A program made the translations under genes and the position numbers. From Reticulitermes speratus (taxonomy: Eukaryota > Arthropoda > Insecta > Blattodea > Rhinotermitidae): a stretch of 64,000 nt of DNA. This document shows, piece by piece, positions 21,300 to 30,559 of the stretch; within the stretch, counting starts at the first letter, position 1, and every line of letters begins with the position of its first letter. The stretch lies in assembly GCA_021186555.1 (NCBI GenBank), contig JAJKFL010000042.1:26473521-26537520 (forward strand). Reading direction: 5' to 3'. The notes under the pieces are model-generated. The model saw only the letters and a program-made list of their open reading frames with translations, was not told the DNA's origin and did no database searches.

Positions 21300-21674
21300 A
21301 ATTGTCATTTGGTAGCCAGATTTCACACGATTTGAACATTTTTTAAAGTATAAATATATCTTTTTCCTTGGTAAAAGCAGATTGTCGGGAGACACCCTCC
21401 CCATTTTAACATTGCATTTATGTGATAGTCTTTCTGGACATATGTTGTCTCGACTAACGTCGCCGGTCTCGGAACGACTTACGACATAATTTTGGGGGAT
21501 GACTGCGAATTGTTTTAAAGGTTTTCGTTCCAATCAGATTCACGCATTCTGGTTAGACCAGAAAATTTAAGACAAATTATTTAAATGTATTTTAATATAT
21601 TAGATTAAGATTATTTTAATCCAAATTTTCATAGTGACTACATTACATTGCATAGAGAATAGACGGTAGTTATT

Positions 21675-21718
21675 TTACATGAGTATGGTAGGTCGTACCG
21701 AAACATGTATTGAGTATG
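21675..21718 (+). ncRNA. degraded hammerhead-like motif
   Basis: Stem GGTA/TACC, then GAAAC and palindrome ACATGT followed by A. The upstream box is ATGAGTA rather than CTGATGA, so the core is broken. Confidence 0.3.
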
Positions 21719-21859
21719 AACTGTCACAGTAGTCGTGTGTGACTGAACTACATAAGTTTAAACAAACACGACACAACACTAAAATGTATTATTCCAATGC
21801 ATTAAGTCATTCGGCATGCATTTCTGTCCGTTAGTAGTAATAACATATTTGGGTTTGGT

Positions 21860-21873
21860 GGGGGGGGGGGGGG
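21860..21873 (+). repeat. poly-G run of 14
   Basis: A GGTTTGGTG lead-in is followed by 14 G residues. Length may be affected by sequencing error. Confidence 0.9.
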
Positions 21874-22689
21874 TATATGCTGTAGAATCCTTTCTTCCAT
21901 GAAAACATTGCACTTCTGTAGTTTCTGACGACGGTATATCACATTTAGAATTATTTACTTCATGGACGCTATCCTTCGTTCCGTGTTAAAAATAAAACCC
22001 TGTGTTTTTGGGACAGGATCGGCCTCTGTTCACAGACTAAAAATTCGGATAAAGCTACTTAGCTGACTCCGACAAGTAAAGTTCTTTTCAGCCTTACGGT
22101 TCAGAGGCCCAGAGGTTGAGAATAGTTTGAGCTACCGATTCTGTTCCCGAAACGTGTTATGTTTTTATTATTGTTTATAGTACGATACGACGCAAAAAGT
22201 CCAGATGATAAATATTGCAGTGTTATCATGGGAAACACACCGCCGATCGGTATTAGATTCGTGAAGTCGTGATGTTAGTGCTCAGCAGTGTGCTGTTAGA
22301 ATTTAGGGAATAACGTTTCGTGATTTGCCGTCTGTGTGCCTCCTTTAAATACGAGACGAGTGGCTTTTATTGAAATCTCGAACGTACTCTTAACTTAACT
22401 TACAGTAAAGTCTCTTGTTTAAGTGCATTCAGCAAGGAAAATGAAAGCTTTTTAAGATTCTGTATGTGATCGAAGCGAAAGAAGTTTGTTTCAAGAACTG
22501 TTTCATTCCAGACATGAAGAGTACTTGATTCACTTCACAAAATACGTGCGTATTGAGCCCATTATAAACAGAAACAACGGTTCATATGAAACAGAAGAAA
22601 GGTGGTAGCGGTAGACGTATCACGGTTTTGCACCACTGCATTACGCCATGAATACCTGAGGTTGTGGATATATGTCTCCGTCCGTTCTT

Positions 22690-22868
22690 AGGCTCGATAG
22701 TGGATGATTATTTGCTAGCTTCACTCACCGGCCGCTTTAAACCCGGTAAAGAGTAAACTGTCAGATAGGAGGATGGATGGACCCCAGAGCCGATCTGGAT
22801 GCACTTGTAGAAAGGAAAATTCTTGCCTCTGCAGAAGTTGGAGACCCGATCGTCCAACCCATCTTTGC
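22690..22868 (-). repeat. SINE family D, minus strand
   Basis: Minus strand: a decayed box B region, then AGGCAAGAATTTTCC, GGCTCTGGGGTCCATCC and GGTTTAAAGCGGCCGG, in the order of family D. It abuts the target site of the Harbinger element at 22874. Confidence 0.45.
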
Positions 22869-22873
22869 AGTAA

Positions 22874-23649
22874 TGCCGGCCACACACGTTCAGGTAGGCC
22901 TGTCAGTTTTGCCTGCGCAGGCCGCCTGAAGATAGGCGGCCGGATAAACTGAAGTCCCCACACACGTTCAGGCGAATCCCGGTAGTCTTGATCATGGCCT
23001 CAACAGACGACGACACGCTCGCTATTGTTGGCTTGCTAATAGCTATGAAGAGTAAAAATAAGCGCAAAAATAAGCGTAAAATGTGGTGTAAAAGAGTGGT
23101 TACAAAAAAGAAACACGTATTCCCATGTACATTTGTTGACTGAGTTGAAGCTGGCCCCTAAAGACTGGCATAATTATTTGCGAATGGATGAAGAAACATG
23201 CAGCTCATTTCATTAGTGGCGCCATTAATTGAAAAGAAAAATACAGTGATGAGGAACGCGATCCCACCCAACGAAAGGTTGACTGCAACGCTCAGCTTCT
23301 TAGCTACTGGAAGAAGTTACGAAGACCTCAATTAAAAACAAAGAACGAAGAAACAAAGAAACTCACAAAAGATAAACGAACAACACAGAAATATACAAAG
23401 CAGGTTCTGACTGGCTTCAACACATGGCCTGAACTGACGCCGTTCCGGCCCGGAACCTACACACGTTCCGGTACGCCTGCGCAGTTCTCAGGCCTGCCGG
23501 TTGGTCGAATGAGTTTTCGTATTTGCTCCGGCCGCCTGTACAGTTTTAACTGAAAGGTGTGCCGGAACCTACACACGCTCCGGCAGCCTGTCGTAGGCAT
23601 AACTGTGCAGGCAAAACTGACAGGCCTACCTGAACGTGTGTGGCTGGCG
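22874..23649 (+). mobile_element. PIF/Harbinger transposon, internally deleted
   Basis: The 40-bp terminal inverted repeats match at 38 of 40 positions (left TGCCGGCCACACACGTTCAG, right read inward CGCCAGCCACACACGTTCAG). They are flanked by TAA on both sides (22871-22873 and 23650-23652), the 3-bp target duplication expected of this superfamily. Two internal copies of CCGGAACCTACACACG near 23450 and 23565 are subterminal repeats. Inside is only the N-terminal part of a transposase. At 776 bp it is about a quarter of a normal autonomous element and would depend on enzyme supplied elsewhere. Confidence 0.92.
22994..23340 (+). pseudogene. Harbinger transposase N-terminal remnant
   Basis: It starts MASTDDDTLAIVGLLIAMK at 22994. 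A lysine/arginine-rich stretch RKMWCKRVVTKKKH follows, then after a frameshift LLTELKLAPKDWHNYLRMDE (about 23135-23190). After a second shift comes AIPPNERLTATLSFLATGRS (about 23259-23318). These are the usual start of PIF/Harbinger nucleases: a WVK-W-RR segment, EL...D...YLRM, then ERL..TLRFLATG.S. The whole catalytic DDE domain is deleted. Confidence 0.75.
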
Positions 23650-23904
23650 TAAGAGGACCATATGTGAGCTAAATGTTGCAGATAGGTGCAAATATCTTGA
23701 TACCTGAGCTCCCTAACACTGCAAACAGCTATAATCAGCACAGTCCGGCCACTGCTTGTCTAAGGTCGGAATGGCCAGGCATCGTTTTACCTTCTCCAAA
23801 AAACATTTCCTCTGTTGAGAGCACATTTTCTATCGCATTATGTAGCTGGGTCCCATTATCAAACCGCCAGGACAGTCGACAAAGCAAGAGATACTGCACA
23901 CCAA

Positions 23905-24067
23905 ACTCCACTTTGCTCCGTTGTTTAAAAGCAACTGAAGAGTCCTGTGAGTTATACGACGACGTTTTAGAAATGGAGAGCAAAACTGTTGGAGCTGCGT
24001 GCGCTGTGCTTCCTCCTTTGTCAGCGTGTCTATCCCCGCGCTGACAGTGATATGTTAACTACCGAGA
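23905..24067 (+). repeat. dispersed repeat I, copy 1
   Basis: It shares CCGTTGTTTAAAAGCAACTG, AAATGGAGAG, GCTGCGTGC and GTTAACTACCGAGAAT with 36030-36200, at roughly three quarters identity by eye. Class unknown. Confidence 0.6.
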
Positions 24068-24653
24068 ATAGTTGGAGCAGTGCAGCAGCATCAACTGCTG
24101 GCAGTGGTGATGTTCAGAGATGCTGCTTTACCATATTTTGGGTATGTCAGTTGCCACACTGCAAATCTGTCAGTAGGCTAAATGGAAGAACAACATAATA
24201 CTATACGTTTATTTATAAACAGTTACCGGCAAACAATCTTCCTTTTTGGTTAAAATAGTTAGTCTTGTGCTTTAAGGCTTTGTTAATTGCGTTGATCGTA
24301 CATTTCATTGGTACTTCAGGTTCGGCGAAATGTCGAGGGTCCTTAACGTACTGTTAATGCAGCTTAATGTGTTTCCAGATGTCATTAGCGGCATGTACTT
24401 TACTAGTTCTTGGTCATGACTGTCTTTAGGTTATCTTTTTAATTTCTTTCTTTCTTTTTTTTTTCCTTCTTCATGGGTTTATAAGTGGAGGAATTACAAG
24501 TAACTGCTGTTTTTAACAAGAATTTATGCGTTGTTGTTTTAAATGTCTGTCAGTTCCAGTTACACGAGCTACAGTGTAGAGAGATTTCTTCAGAGGAGAA
24601 AGGCGAGAGCCGTAGAGTAGTGTGTTAAGTTCCCATAATCGCCGGACACCGGT
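24068..24653. other. unassigned sequence
   Basis: No gene is recognised. Includes a T-rich tract at 24440-24470. Confidence 0.45.
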
Positions 24654-24805
24654 TGGTTTAGGTACCCAAAATTACAGTACCCTAGTGTGTTAGGTACCCA
24701 TACTGTCATACCATAGTGTGTTAGGTACCCAAAATGATCGCAAAGTAGTGTTAGGTACCCCAAATGAACTACAATAAAGTATTAGGTACCTAAAATATCT
24801 GTAGA
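24654..24805 (+). repeat. degenerate tandem repeat, unit about 35-40 bp
   Basis: Four to five units share TTAGGTACCCAAAAT followed by ...AGTGTG. Successive TTAGGTACC words are at about 24657, 24690, 24730, 24756 and 24782. Confidence 0.7.
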
Positions 24806-26089
24806 TGGAACTAGTTCGGATAGAGTTTGTAATGGAACTGGGCAGAAATTCCGCAGATGGAATTGTATTTTATTTTTTGGAAACGTACGAATCCATATTG
24901 TAAGAAAATACTGTAGGTACGGACGAGAATGTTTGTAGTGTTTCATTAAAATATATCATATACAACCAGACTGTATCACCTTCTCACATTTGCATTGATA
25001 TTCGGTGGTGAAATCAATACGTCAAATGGTGTAGGGTGAGTTGGAATGGAAAGGGAAGACGCTGTGATAGCCTGTTTAGCCTAAATGAAATATTTTTAGC
25101 CGACGCGGCCTTCTGTATAATTTGACTGAGCTGATAAAAATATTCGATTCGATTAGCATGAAGTATTCTCATACGTACCGAAGTCTCAGTAAGTAGAGGA
25201 CATTCTGAGCCAAAATTCTAATTGGGCGATTACCGAAGAAAGGGCATGCGTGTTACAACTTTAGCAGACCTTCCCGTTTCAATGTGAGGAAATGTCCTCA
25301 TACTCAGACAGTGTTCAGGAATACCCTGTTCTGTAATAAGACCACAGCTTGCAATCATGGTTGTAGAATTTCAGCATGGGAACCACCAGACCAAACATTT
25401 TAAGGGAAGAGCAGACCGTGCGCGTAAATGTAAGATTCTGTGACGGTAAAGGTAGCATCGTAGTGTTGAGAACGTACAGTTTGTACGAACAGTTAGTAGG
25501 CCTACTACAGCTGACATTCGAAAATTATTCTTAATGCTTTCAGAAGTAACGCACAAATGATTGATGTTAGGGTTTCAGCGGTTGGTGGGTAAACGCTAGA
25601 CAATGTAATGCGATAAATTAGCGCCTGGCGTTATTTTGCGTGCTCTCTAACCCTTATGTGTAAGTGAAATGTGTACTGCATATATGTAAATATGTGATAC
25701 ATGACCTGTATATATCCATATCATAAGGAAGCCACAGATTTGTAACTTACGTAGTGCATTTATACTTTGTGACTTTATTTGGCATTGAGGGCCTAGGACA
25801 GTTTGTTGAATCAAAATATGGGACCAAGAAAATAAATAACGTAATTGTTATTTATAAAGAGTGATATTTACTGCGTAAGATAACGACTTTCTTACATGAG
25901 TGGTATTTGTATAGTTGTTCTCTCATCGTTATTTCTTAATTACGTACTAACTGCGACTGATGTAGCCTATTTTCGAGTAGTGACAGATTTACTGGAGTGG
26001 CAGTTGACTGTTAGCAGTTACAGCACGTCAGTGAACACATTGCATCTCCACTGATGGGACTGTGAACAGTAACGGCGAAGTTGACCGTG
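24806..26089. other. unassigned sequence
   Basis: No gene or repeat is recognised in 1.3 kb. Frames are under 65 codons. Confidence 0.45.
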
Positions 26090-26165
26090 TTCACGCCATG
26101 AAGGCATGTTCGGCGGAGTAGGGGTACAGCTGTACTTAACCTAGGTATTGGATGGAGGTGTTCTG
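26090..26165 (+). repeat. short repeat E fragment
   Basis: CATGAAGGCATGTTCGGCGG, GTACAGCTGTACT and TTGGATGGAGG match segments at 43045, 46765, 60185 and 63045. These may be 3' parts of SINE family D. Confidence 0.4.
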
Positions 26166-26284
26166 TATTGCTATTTGGAATGTAGTCAGTATATAGATCA
26201 TGAATGTTAAAGCGGGTTAAAAGAGAATCGAAGCAATCCAAGAGAGAAGATAGAAGGGAAGTGGAATGTAAATACAGGGAAAAG

Positions 26285-26990
26285 TGAAGAAATAAAATCA
26301 AGGATTGCCGCAGGTAATAGATGTTCTATAGTCTAGGACAAATATTTATGTCTAGAGCTATGAGTAAAGCAGTTAAAATTAAAATATATAAACGATGATG
26401 AAAACAGTTGTAGTGTATGGAAGGGAAACATAGCCAATGATAAAGGTGGATATGAAAACAGTGAATACATGGGAGACGAAAATGTGAAGGAGGATTTTGG
26501 AGTTTTGATACAATAGCCAACAAAATGCACAATATTGCAGTATATAATTTTACAATTAAAACTTAAAAAAACTCCAACATATTTCAGTTCTTTAAGAATC
26601 ATCCTCGGGGAGAAAACATCAATCAGATATGTATAAAACATGAATGTGCAGCAGCGGCAGAACAAGGAATGTGGAGAATAAGAACTAATCAGGAATTGCG
26701 GGAGCTATAAAAAATTTTAGACATAGTAGCATACATTAAAAAGAAAATATACGAATGGGTAGGACATAGAGTAAGGGTGGGTCATGGAAGGGCAGTTAAG
26801 AAAATATTTGATAGTAAACCGGAGGGAAGAACCAGAATGGGAAGACCTAGATTGAGATGGTTGGAAGATGTTGAAAAGAATCTACTGAAGATGAAGGTTA
26901 AAAATGGCGACAGGAGGCAGTGGACCGAGAAGAATGGGCGTCTGTAATTAAGGAAGCCAAGGCTGTCAAAGAGCTGTAGGACCAAGGAGT
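26285..26990 (+). pseudogene. LINE reverse transcriptase C-terminus, split by a MITE
   Basis: Plus-strand translation gives EEIKSRIAAGNRC (26287), then a Y..KTMMKTVVVYGRET segment (about 26375-26430), then RRIL-F at about 26490. After the insertion at 26524-26650 it resumes EQGMWRIRTNQELREL (26660-26707), ILDIVAYIKKKIYEWVGH, GRTRMGRPRLRWLEDVEK (about 26828-26880), then LLKMKVKNGDRRQW. This is the ordered C-terminal part of a non-LTR retrotransposon: KTLI.P...YG.E.W, RRI.GP, W.R..N.EL, I...W.GH, GRPR.RW.DD. Stops and frame changes make it inactive. The RT catalytic half is missing, as expected for a 5'-truncated insertion. Confidence 0.78.
26524..26650. mobile_element. half of a palindromic MITE (as at 49431)
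   Basis: It begins TGCACAAT and shares TAATTTTACAATTAAAAC and CTCCAACATATTTCAG. On the minus strand it carries a decayed hammerhead core (CCGAGGA for CTGATGA), then TATAAAACATGAA from the loop of the 49431 element. Only the left arm and part of the loop are present. Confidence 0.6.
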
Positions 26991-27019
26991 AAGTATGTAT
27001 TAGATGGAGGTGAGAGGTC

Positions 27020-27165
27020 AGTTTCACGCCCCGACCGATATATCGCGTGGAAAGAATCCCTGGTACACATTTAGCAGGAGGTTTGGAAGACTCTGAGGCC
27101 GGTTTGGACGTTTTTAAGAAGAGGAAAATCTCTTGCCTCTGCCGGGAATCGAACCACGGATCGTC
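27020..27165 (-). repeat. SINE family D, minus strand
   Basis: Minus strand: GGTTCGATTCCCGGCAGAGG (27140-27159, box B region), then CAAGAGATTTTCCTC, ACGTCCAAACCGGCCTC and CCAAACCTCCTGC, in family D order. Confidence 0.5.
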
Positions 27166-27169
27166 CAGC

Positions 27170-27235
27170 CCAGGGTCGGCAAACTACGGCCCGCGACTTT
27201 ATTTTATTCCGCCCGTCAACGATGTATCAACCTTT
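27170..27235. mobile_element. hAT-like terminus, tentative
   Basis: CAGGGTCGGCAAACTACGGC followed by CCGCGACTT resembles the CAGGG(G)TCGGCAAAC...GGCCCGCG terminus of hAT elements. The opposite end was not found. Confidence 0.35.
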
Positions 27236-27731
27236 TGAATCAATAGTTTATTCCTTATAACGTCAGAGCAACATAGAGAGTAGAGTTAAGTTTACATTGT
27301 TTTTTAGATTTGTTGGCTTTTGCAAGGGTTATGAAGTTTTTGCCCTTAGAGTGGCTGACAGTCTATTAATGTTGCAGCTTTGGCAGTTTTCGTTTTTTCG
27401 TTATCTGTTATCACTCAAAATCGTTCACAACATTGTAAATTATGACGTATGACACGATACACGTCATACACTCTCTAGCAGGACGAGATCGCTTCAGATT
27501 ATAACAGACCGAGAAAAATGTTTGTGTGCATACTTCATAAAAAGTGTAAACAACTGAAAAATTCTGCGTGGAGCATATTTTAAAAAAATTTTAAATTTTC
27601 AATGTTGTGATTTCAGGTTTGTTAACCTTGTGCATTTTTGAATTTTAATATTTTAATTATTTTAATAATTTTAATGAAGACAACACAATACCTTCATAAG
27701 CGTGCTGGCCTTGTACTCCTTTGTTCATAAG
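27236..27731. other. unassigned AT-rich sequence
   Basis: No gene. Possibly the interior of the hAT-like element whose end is at 27170. Confidence 0.4.
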
Positions 27732-27772
27732 TCCCTGATGATGGCACCTCGGTGCCGAAGCATGTAGGAGTT
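27732..27772 (+). ncRNA. hammerhead ribozyme-like motif
   Basis: Core CTGATGA (27735-27741), one extra T, perfect 6-bp stem II GGCACC/GGTGCC with a 2-nt loop, then GAAGC (A15.1 replaced by G), CATG and TA. TCC before the core can pair with GGA after the cleavage site. One core change makes activity doubtful. Confidence 0.5.
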
Positions 27773-27775
27773 TTA

Positions 27776-28854
27776 TACTCACTTTGGAATGTAGTTTTAT
27801 TAAGTGCATAATTTGGTTAATGTACTATTTATAAGACTATGCACGATAAATATAAAAGTTATATGTATTTGATACAGGCCAGTACGACGTTTTGAGGTTT
27901 GACTCTTCCAGTGGTTGGTTACGTGGTAAACTTTATTACATTTTTCTCAGTAGAGTGACAGCCAAACACCAGAAGCTGGAATACAACAGACTCTTGGACT
28001 GGCATGTACATCAAATACCCTTTGTAATACATGATATTGAATTGATCGATCATTGTCAGGGATATTCGGAGAAAATTTATTTGGTTCAGTATTCGTACTT
28101 TGATCTCCATCCAAGACTTAGCTTCGAATGAGTGGCACAGACCGCTTTGCCATGCACATAGACCTCTGTCCGTTACAAAACTCTTACTGTCTTACTGTCA
28201 CTTACACGACAATTAAGTTTTGGGTTGCTATATGTAACGCTTCCTTTGTTACATGACATCTCGTAACGCAGGTTTTGAAGAGTAAAATTACTTTCTTATA
28301 AAGCCCTTTCACATTCAAGCGCTGATACGAACTGACTTTCAAGTACCGAATCACGTCAACACTCGCTGCCAGTCCCACCTCTACTTACAAGGCCCGTTGC
28401 TACACACTTTGAAACTACAAGAGGCTCTTCACTTGAAGTGTACATGCAAAATCAAAGCGAGCAGAAGCAGCAGCTGAATGGTATAAACGGGTCTTTAATT
28501 GATTCTTACACACCGCACACTTCTGGTGCTCGAAGCAAGACGAGGCGCCAACTCAATGAATGCAGTCTCGGCACTTTTATTGCAGGCAATTTAATTTCCG
28601 TAAGTGAACCTGTCAGTTGATGCTGCTCGCATTAATACAGACGAAACTCGTGTGTAACCTACAGACAAGTTGTATTGCTACAACAGAGAGCCATCACTTT
28701 TGGAGTGGATTTCGGAAGGATTGATCGGACTAAGACAATTATTATTTTTGTATTATACATTTACATTGATTTAATAAAGGTTTTACAGCTTAAGTGTGTT
28801 CCTTATTTGTAAACATTCCAAGTCAAATGTTGCCGCAAGTTTAGATAATTTTGG
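27776..28854. other. unassigned sequence
   Basis: No gene is supported. A 79-codon frame at 27892-28131 and a 60-codon frame at 28438-28620 (+) show no recognisable domain. Confidence 0.45.
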
Positions 28855-28925
28855 GGAAGGGGGTCCGCAAAATTAGTGAGAATTTGTAAGGGTTTGCGGT
28901 ACCAGGAAGGTTTAAAAGTACTGCA
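28855..28925. mobile_element. hAT-like element end, tentative
   Basis: GAAGGGGGTCCGCAAAATTA, GGGTTTGCGGTACCAGGAAG and GTTTAAAAGTACTG follow the same order as 11745-11850. Confidence 0.35.
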
Positions 28926-29060
28926 TCAGACGTTGCATGATTTGGCATTCTTACAGCGGTGCCGATGAAGAGGCCATTGTCCTGGGATATGACGCCGTGC
29001 AGACTGTTTTATTGGTATGAATGTTTCGGAGGAGCTTGCTTGCTTCATCTTCAATTTACC
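28926..29060 (-). repeat. HH2-like repeat with degraded core
   Basis: Minus strand: TTGAAGATGAAG (29045-29056, core with C3 changed), CTCCTCCGAAACATTC, then ATGACGCCGTGC-type and GGGATATCC-type words toward 28926, as in the copies at 43195 and 45250. Confidence 0.4.
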
Positions 29061-29589
29061 GGTAGCCGAACTACCCTTATTAAGTGACAACAAATCTCCC
29101 CCCTCCCCCAGATCAACCAATAAGGTATGCCGATAGGATCTACGCTCCTTGTCGCTTCCTACCTTACTTCGTAAACGCAGCATTATATCACGGGTGGCGC
29201 TAGCAGTAGGCCGTGGTATTAGTGGTCAATTACGTGTTTCATTGGAATTAGATGCTTGGAACTTGGGATGATTTCATTTGGTTGTGTTTAATTCGGCTCT
29301 GTTGCCTGTCTTGGCTATAGGTCCATGTAGCCAGTGACACGGTTCTTTCTATAACAATGTTAATTATCTCCCGTTCCTTTTAATACATACAGAGAGGTTT
29401 TTTTAACTGAGTACTGCAAAACGGACGGCGTCATCACTGGCTGTGCAGCAGGGTATCTGTGAGTGGGTTTGTAGGCTGTATGAACGGGTTCCTCTTTCAG
29501 TTGTACACACTGTATTAGGCACGTATATGGTTGTCCAGAATAACCTCTTCATATCGCACAGACCTGAGTAGGTATTTGTTTCCCTGATC
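29061..29589. other. unassigned sequence
   Basis: No gene is recognised. Confidence 0.45.
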
Positions 29590-29640
29590 TTTTTTCCGAG
29601 GAAGGGGATCGATTCTGTCCCCGAAAGTTTGTGTTTAAAT
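29590..29640 (+). ncRNA. hammerhead-like motif, subtype with GATTCTGTCCCC
   Basis: Core-like CCGAGGA (29596-29602, one change from CTGAGGA), one extra A, stem GGGGA/TCCCC around ATCGATTCTG, then GAAAG. Related motifs are at 42665 and, as a half, at 22125. Confidence 0.4.
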
Positions 29641-30012
29641 ATTTATTCTAACACGTAACGATGGGAAAAGTCCAGTGAGTGGATTATTTCAGATGGTTTG
29701 TGAGGTTTTTACATTCGATCTCTTGTAGAGTAGCCGAATGCACTTTTTCAACCCCACGTTTCAGTTTTCGTCTGACAGAATAGCAGCTCGTTACAAACAG
29801 CCCACATTTAGCGCTGCAGCCTCGTTCTTCAGAGCCATGTGTAATGAGCAAGGATCATTCATGATCGACACATTTATGGCCATTGGAAATCAATTTCACA
29901 GTCAGTCTTCTATAATTCATGGGTCTTTGAAGGCTTCTGAGAGAGAGTGAATGAGTTATTATACAAGTACTATTTTGGTCACGATATTGTTTGAGGTATG
30001 GCCTGTAATTCG
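29641..30012. other. unassigned sequence
   Basis: A 70-codon frame at 29738-29950 (+) is not recognised. Confidence 0.45.
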
Positions 30013-30056
30013 TATAGACTTACAAGACGTTTCGAGAGTTAGCTTTACTGCTGTCT
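30013..30056 (-). ncRNA. degraded hammerhead-like motif
   Basis: Minus strand: ACTTGAAGACAGC (C3 changed to T), then CTCTCGAAACGTCTTGTAAG. A stem II cannot be drawn convincingly. Confidence 0.3.
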
Positions 30057-30114
30057 TCAAGTAATTAAAACTGAATTGGTACATTTGTATTACTTACTGT
30101 TTTAATTTCCATGA

Positions 30115-30205
30115 CGGTGGTTGGTTCGGACCTGGGACGTTTTGAATATTAGGCTACTAGGCTAAGAGGTCCTGGGTTTGATCCCAACCGCCATCACTAA
30201 TATTG
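30115..30205 (+). repeat. tRNA-like SINE fragment
   Basis: GGCTACTAGGCTAAGAGGTC and a box B-like GGGTTTGATCCCAACC are the only preserved parts. Confidence 0.4.
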
Positions 30206-30351
30206 GAATGAAGAATCGCTAAAAAGTCTCAGTGTAACAGCAGAACCAACTTCTCAATTCATATAAACCTAAAATATACACCTGGCAATGGACACTGTGG
30301 AACGTAACATTTTGGGTAAGGCTGAGGGTCGGTTTTGCTGTGTAATCTGTA

Positions 30352-30549
30352 GTGGAACTTCAATTTCCAGATAATCTAAATACTGTACGAAACTTCAGTT
30401 CCTACGTCACAGAGAACATATTCCGTGTCCATTATAAAGGTCAGCGCGTAAAGATATTTATGGAAAAAGTCGCTGTTTATTGTGAGGATCAGAAGGAAGA
30501 CATAAATGCTCTCTGTGGTCAGAATGCAGATCTCTTAAAGTTAAACTAG
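30352..30549 (+). repeat. dispersed repeat H with conserved peptide, copy 1
   Basis: The 65-codon frame includes VHYKGQRVKIFMEKVAVYCE, then DQKEDINALCGQNADLLKL. A decayed relative at 44340-44530 reads YKDQLLLREIITVYSDNHTK, then RLVTLCRENAEVLYVKPGS. The shared order (YK.Q, VY, two acidic/His-rich positions, LC..NA..L) suggests an old coding piece of a mobile element. I cannot name the family. Confidence 0.4.
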
Positions 30550-30559
30550 GTGTACGTAT

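Larger units (their letters stand above)
19410..21505 (+). mobile_element. pogo/Tigger-type transposon with a nested mariner-like gene
   Basis: The left end CAGTCATCCCCCGACGTACG and the right end, read inward, CAGTCATCCCCCAAAATTAT form the terminal inverted repeats. Secondary matches to GTCTCGACT occur at both sides (19432-19440 and 21447-21455). TA precedes the left end. The right flank is CG, so one side of the target duplication is mutated. The 3' part encodes a Tigger-like transposase C-terminus (20835-21299). The middle is occupied by a different, mariner-like transposase relic (19682-20745), and the Tigger catalytic domain is missing. Confidence 0.8.
21506..22689. other. unassigned sequence
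   Basis: No gene. It contains a degraded hammerhead core (21675), a poly-G run (21860) and, at 22125-22155, GATTCTGTTCCCGAAACGTG, the 3' half of another hammerhead-like motif related to that at 29590. A hAT-like GAGGCCCAGAGGTTGAGAAT is at 22102-22121. Confidence 0.45.

Noticed and set aside
21860-21873. Poly-G run as a G-quadruplex element
   Set aside because: A single homopolymer of uncertain length. No spaced G tracts around it.
24654-24805. Telomere repeat
   Set aside because: TTAGG occurs only once per 25-40 bp unit and not as a continuous array.
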